A stretch of 64,000 nt of DNA from Lutibacter litoralis. Lineage in GTDB: Bacteria > Bacteroidota > Bacteroidia > Flavobacteriales > Flavobacteriaceae. A program made the translations under genes and the position numbers. The notes under the pieces were generated by a model. The model worked only from the letters and a program-made list of their open reading frames with translations. It was not told the origin of the DNA and ran no database searches. Shown in pieces: positions 62,377-64,000 of the stretch. The DNA is taken from contig NZ_BMNS01000010.1 in assembly GCF_014646675.1 (NCBI RefSeq), positions 1-64,000 of the forward strand, in the 5' to 3' direction. The stretch's first letter is position 1; every line of letters starts with the position of its first letter.

Positions 62377-63468
62377 ATGTTAAAAACAGATCAAAGTAAG
62401 GACTTAAATCAACAAACCTGGGCAGGTTGGTCCTCCCTGCACATTATTACAGCTAGTTGTTTAGCTGTTCAAAACACAACTTTTACGGCACCTAGCCCAA
62501 AACCAGATTGGTTTGACTCATTAAATTCTGCCTTGGTAAATGCTAAAACAGTTGCTGCCGATTGGGTTGATAATCTTTCAGTTGAAGTAACGCAAAGCAT
62601 TCCAACTGCCATTGCAGACTATGGAACAGATTATGCAGCATTTTCTCAAAAAATTAGAGATATAGCTACTCAATATCCAGATGCTACAGGAGCAAATGAT
62701 CCCCACGTAAAGCAAGTAAATGCACTCATAGAAACACTTTTAGCCGCCTTAAATGAAATATTATTTAGTGTAGATAAGGTAAGTGAAGGGATGAAAACTT
62801 GGGGGCAGCAAATGCAATCCGCGCATGATAATCTTACAACTGGAGCTGCAAATATTCAATCAGCTGAAGTAGAACTTAGAGCTGATATTGACAAAATGAA
62901 TACTGCCATTTCAAATTTGCACAAAATGATAGATGGTGAAAATAAAGCAATAGCTGCTGCTGCAATAGCGGTTGGAGTTGGAATATTTGCGTTAATTGCA
63001 GGTATCGCATTAGCATTCATAACATTTGGTGCGGGAGTGGTTGTTGCAGGTGCAGGAGCAGTTGCAATTGTTGGTGGAGCTGTAACTTGGGGAGTTATGC
63101 AACATAAAATTAACGAGCAATATGATGAAATTGCTCAAGATATAAAAAACATGGATCAAGATAAGCGACAACTTGTAGCTCTTCAAGGATTAGCCCAAGC
63201 AAGTAACTTATGTATTTCCTCTATCTCAAATGCTACTGCAGCTTTAGCCGATTTCCGTTCATCTTGGGGTGTATTCCAAGGAGAACTGAAAGGAGTTATC
63301 ACTAAGCTTGAAAAAGGAGAGGCTTCATTAAGTACTCTTATCGCTGGAACGTTTACAGATGCAGCAGAAAAAGAATGGAATCTTGTTATGGAATTCGCTC
63401 AATCTTTACTTAATCAAAAAGTTGAGGCTCAAAAGCACGAAGTGTCAATAGAACCAAAAGCAGCATAA
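62377..63468 (+). CDS. alpha-pore-forming toxin-like component B with hydrophobic hairpin
   Basis: 363-aa helical protein without signal peptide, 11 bp after component A. Long helices at about 95-190 lead to a glycine/alanine-rich hydrophobic stretch at residues 191-241 ('GVGIFALIAGIALAFITFGA' and 'GAVAIVGGAVTWGV'). This is the hairpin of ClyA/Hbl-B/NheB-type toxins that inserts into the target membrane. Two further long helices follow ('MQHKINEQYDEIAQDIKNMD', and 245 onward). It shares the 'DYAAFSQKI' and tryptophan motifs with component A. The gene is visibly richer in G+C than the surrounding chromosome. Family placement is by fold pattern, not by database match. Confidence 0.78.
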   Translation: MLKTDQSKDLNQQTWAGWSSLHIITASCLAVQNTTFTAPSPKPDWFDSLNSALVNAKTVAADWVDNLSVEVTQSIPTAIADYGTDYAAFSQKIRDIATQYPDATGANDPHVKQVNALIETLLAALNEILFSVDKVSEGMKTWGQQMQSAHDNLTTGAANIQSAEVELRADIDKMNTAISNLHKMIDGENKAIAAAAIAVGVGIFALIAGIALAFITFGAGVVVAGAGAVAIVGGAVTWGVMQHKINEQYDEIAQDIKNMDQDKRQLVALQGLAQASNLCISSISNATAALADFRSSWGVFQGELKGVITKLEKGEASLSTLIAGTFTDAAEKEWNLVMEFAQSLLNQKVEAQKHEVSIEPKAA

Positions 63469-63484
63469 AAATCATTCATTTAAA

Positions 63485-63510
63485 CCTAAGAGTCTTATTA
63501 GATTCTTAGG
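63485..63510 (+). terminator. hairpin between components B and C
   Basis: The stem CCTAAGA (63485-63491) pairs with TCTTAGG (63504-63510), with a 12-base loop and then TTATTAAAAA, not a proper T run. It might lower expression of component C relative to B, or protect the mRNA end, without full termination. Confidence 0.4.
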
Positions 63511-63531
63511 TTATTAAAAAAAAATATCGTC

Positions 63532-64000
63532 ATGAGTTTTCAAGCGTCCCAAATACAAGAAGAAACTAATTTAAGCATGAACGCTATGTTAATGCTTAAT
63601 TCGTCCTGTCAAGGTCTTATTCAATCAAATATTGAAGAGGTGGACACCCCTTGGTATCCAATACTTTCAGGTGAATTGAGAAATGCTGAAGAATTAGTAA
63701 TTGACTGGCGAAACAATGGCTTTCTATATTTTAAGTATGCTATTTTAAATACAATGACAACAACTGGTCAGGAATTCTTAAACAACCAAACTGTTATTGA
63801 TAACTTGTATAACCAACTGAATTCTAATTATTCGGTTACTTTGAAAGAAAAAATTGTAAGTCAGCTACAAAAATTAGCAGCTCCAATTTCTAATATAAGT
63901 GTTCAAATGGAAGCTTATTCACAAAAACTGACTGAATTTGGCAGTAAAATGCAAGTGATTCACAGTAATATGGAATCTACTATTAGCAAAGTACAAGCAG
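63532..64000 (+). CDS. alpha-pore-forming toxin-like component C (partial, runs off the window)
   Basis: An open frame starts at ATG 63532 and is uninterrupted to the end of the window (156 codons visible). It opens MSFQASQIQEETNLSMNAML and has no signal peptide. 'DTPWYPILSGELRNAEELVI' and 'DWRNNGFLYF' match the P-x-W...A...W region of components A and B, followed by helical, Gln-rich sequence ('SQLQKLAAPISNISVQMEAY'). It is most likely the third subunit of the same toxin. The membrane segment, if any, would lie beyond the window. Confidence 0.7.
   Translation, partial: MSFQASQIQEETNLSMNAMLMLNSSCQGLIQSNIEEVDTPWYPILSGELRNAEELVIDWRNNGFLYFKYAILNTMTTTGQEFLNNQTVIDNLYNQLNSNYSVTLKEKIVSQLQKLAAPISNISVQMEAYSQKLTEFGSKMQVIHSNMESTISKVQA

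Overview
The window is chromosomal DNA of a marine-type Flavobacteriaceae bacterium (phylum Bacteroidota). The evidence is strongly AT-rich coding DNA, promoters with the Bacteroidota -7 element TAnnTTTG instead of Shine-Dalgarno signals, a fused CcoNO cytochrome oxidase, paired RsmD/DUF3822, BY-kinase/Wzi capsule genes and a serine-palmitoyltransferase-like enzyme of the capnine (sulfonolipid) type. The genus cannot be fixed from sequence alone. Most of the window is ordinary core genome, and the right end (about 59.7-64 kb) is accessory.

Layout. 0.2-5.9 kb: polysaccharide export (Wza-like lipoprotein, Wzc-like tyrosine kinase, Wzi-like outer-membrane protein), split by a 1.2 kb gene-free block of dispersed and duplicated repeats. 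6.3-12.3 kb: tRNA-Met(CAT), a START-like protein, a class IV aminotransferase, YqgE, HU, Fmt, RecQ and an NTPase. 12.4-17.6 kb: DUF493 protein, three consecutive periplasmic SurA/PpiC-type chaperone genes and a MoxR ATPase. 17.7-23.9 kb: RsmD, DUF3822, a membrane protein, a RecD-like helicase, YbaB and prolyl oligopeptidase. 24-26.4 kb: a cysteine-synthase-fold enzyme followed by an alpha-oxoamine synthase, a probable cysteate/capnine pair for sulfonolipids.

26.5-35.9 kb is a microaerobic respiration region: a Crp/Fnr regulator diverges from ccoI, then ccoS-ccoNO-ccoQ-ccoP, ccoG, ccoH and a SafE-like membrane protein. FNR-like sites (TGAT-N4-ATCA type) sit at exactly the same distance (28.5 bp, box centre to start of the -7 element) in front of both ccoI and ccoS. 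That is good sequence evidence that the regulator family encoded next door activates this regulon. 35.9-37.5 kb: two tandem PPK2 polyphosphate kinases. 37.6-47.9 kb: Pif1-like helicase, PrfC, Idi, QueD, adenine deaminase, several small conserved proteins, and a divergent OxyR/Dps peroxide module. 47.9-57 kb: a lipid acyltransferase/Nudix/TRIC/RDD operon divergent from a SpoIIM-DUF4129-DUF4350-MoxR-DUF58 membrane cluster.

57.1-64 kb: a TPR histidine kinase with a LytTR response regulator, an unrecognised 138-residue beta-rich protein, and then the most interesting locus. Two tandem PixA/AidA-type inclusion-body proteins are followed by three related helical proteins (the last cut by the window end). 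These resemble tripartite alpha-pore-forming toxins of the Hbl/Nhe/Ahl/Smh class. The second carries a roughly 50-residue glycine/alanine-rich hydrophobic hairpin, and none has a signal peptide. I infer a candidate anti-eukaryote (predator or host) toxin operon.
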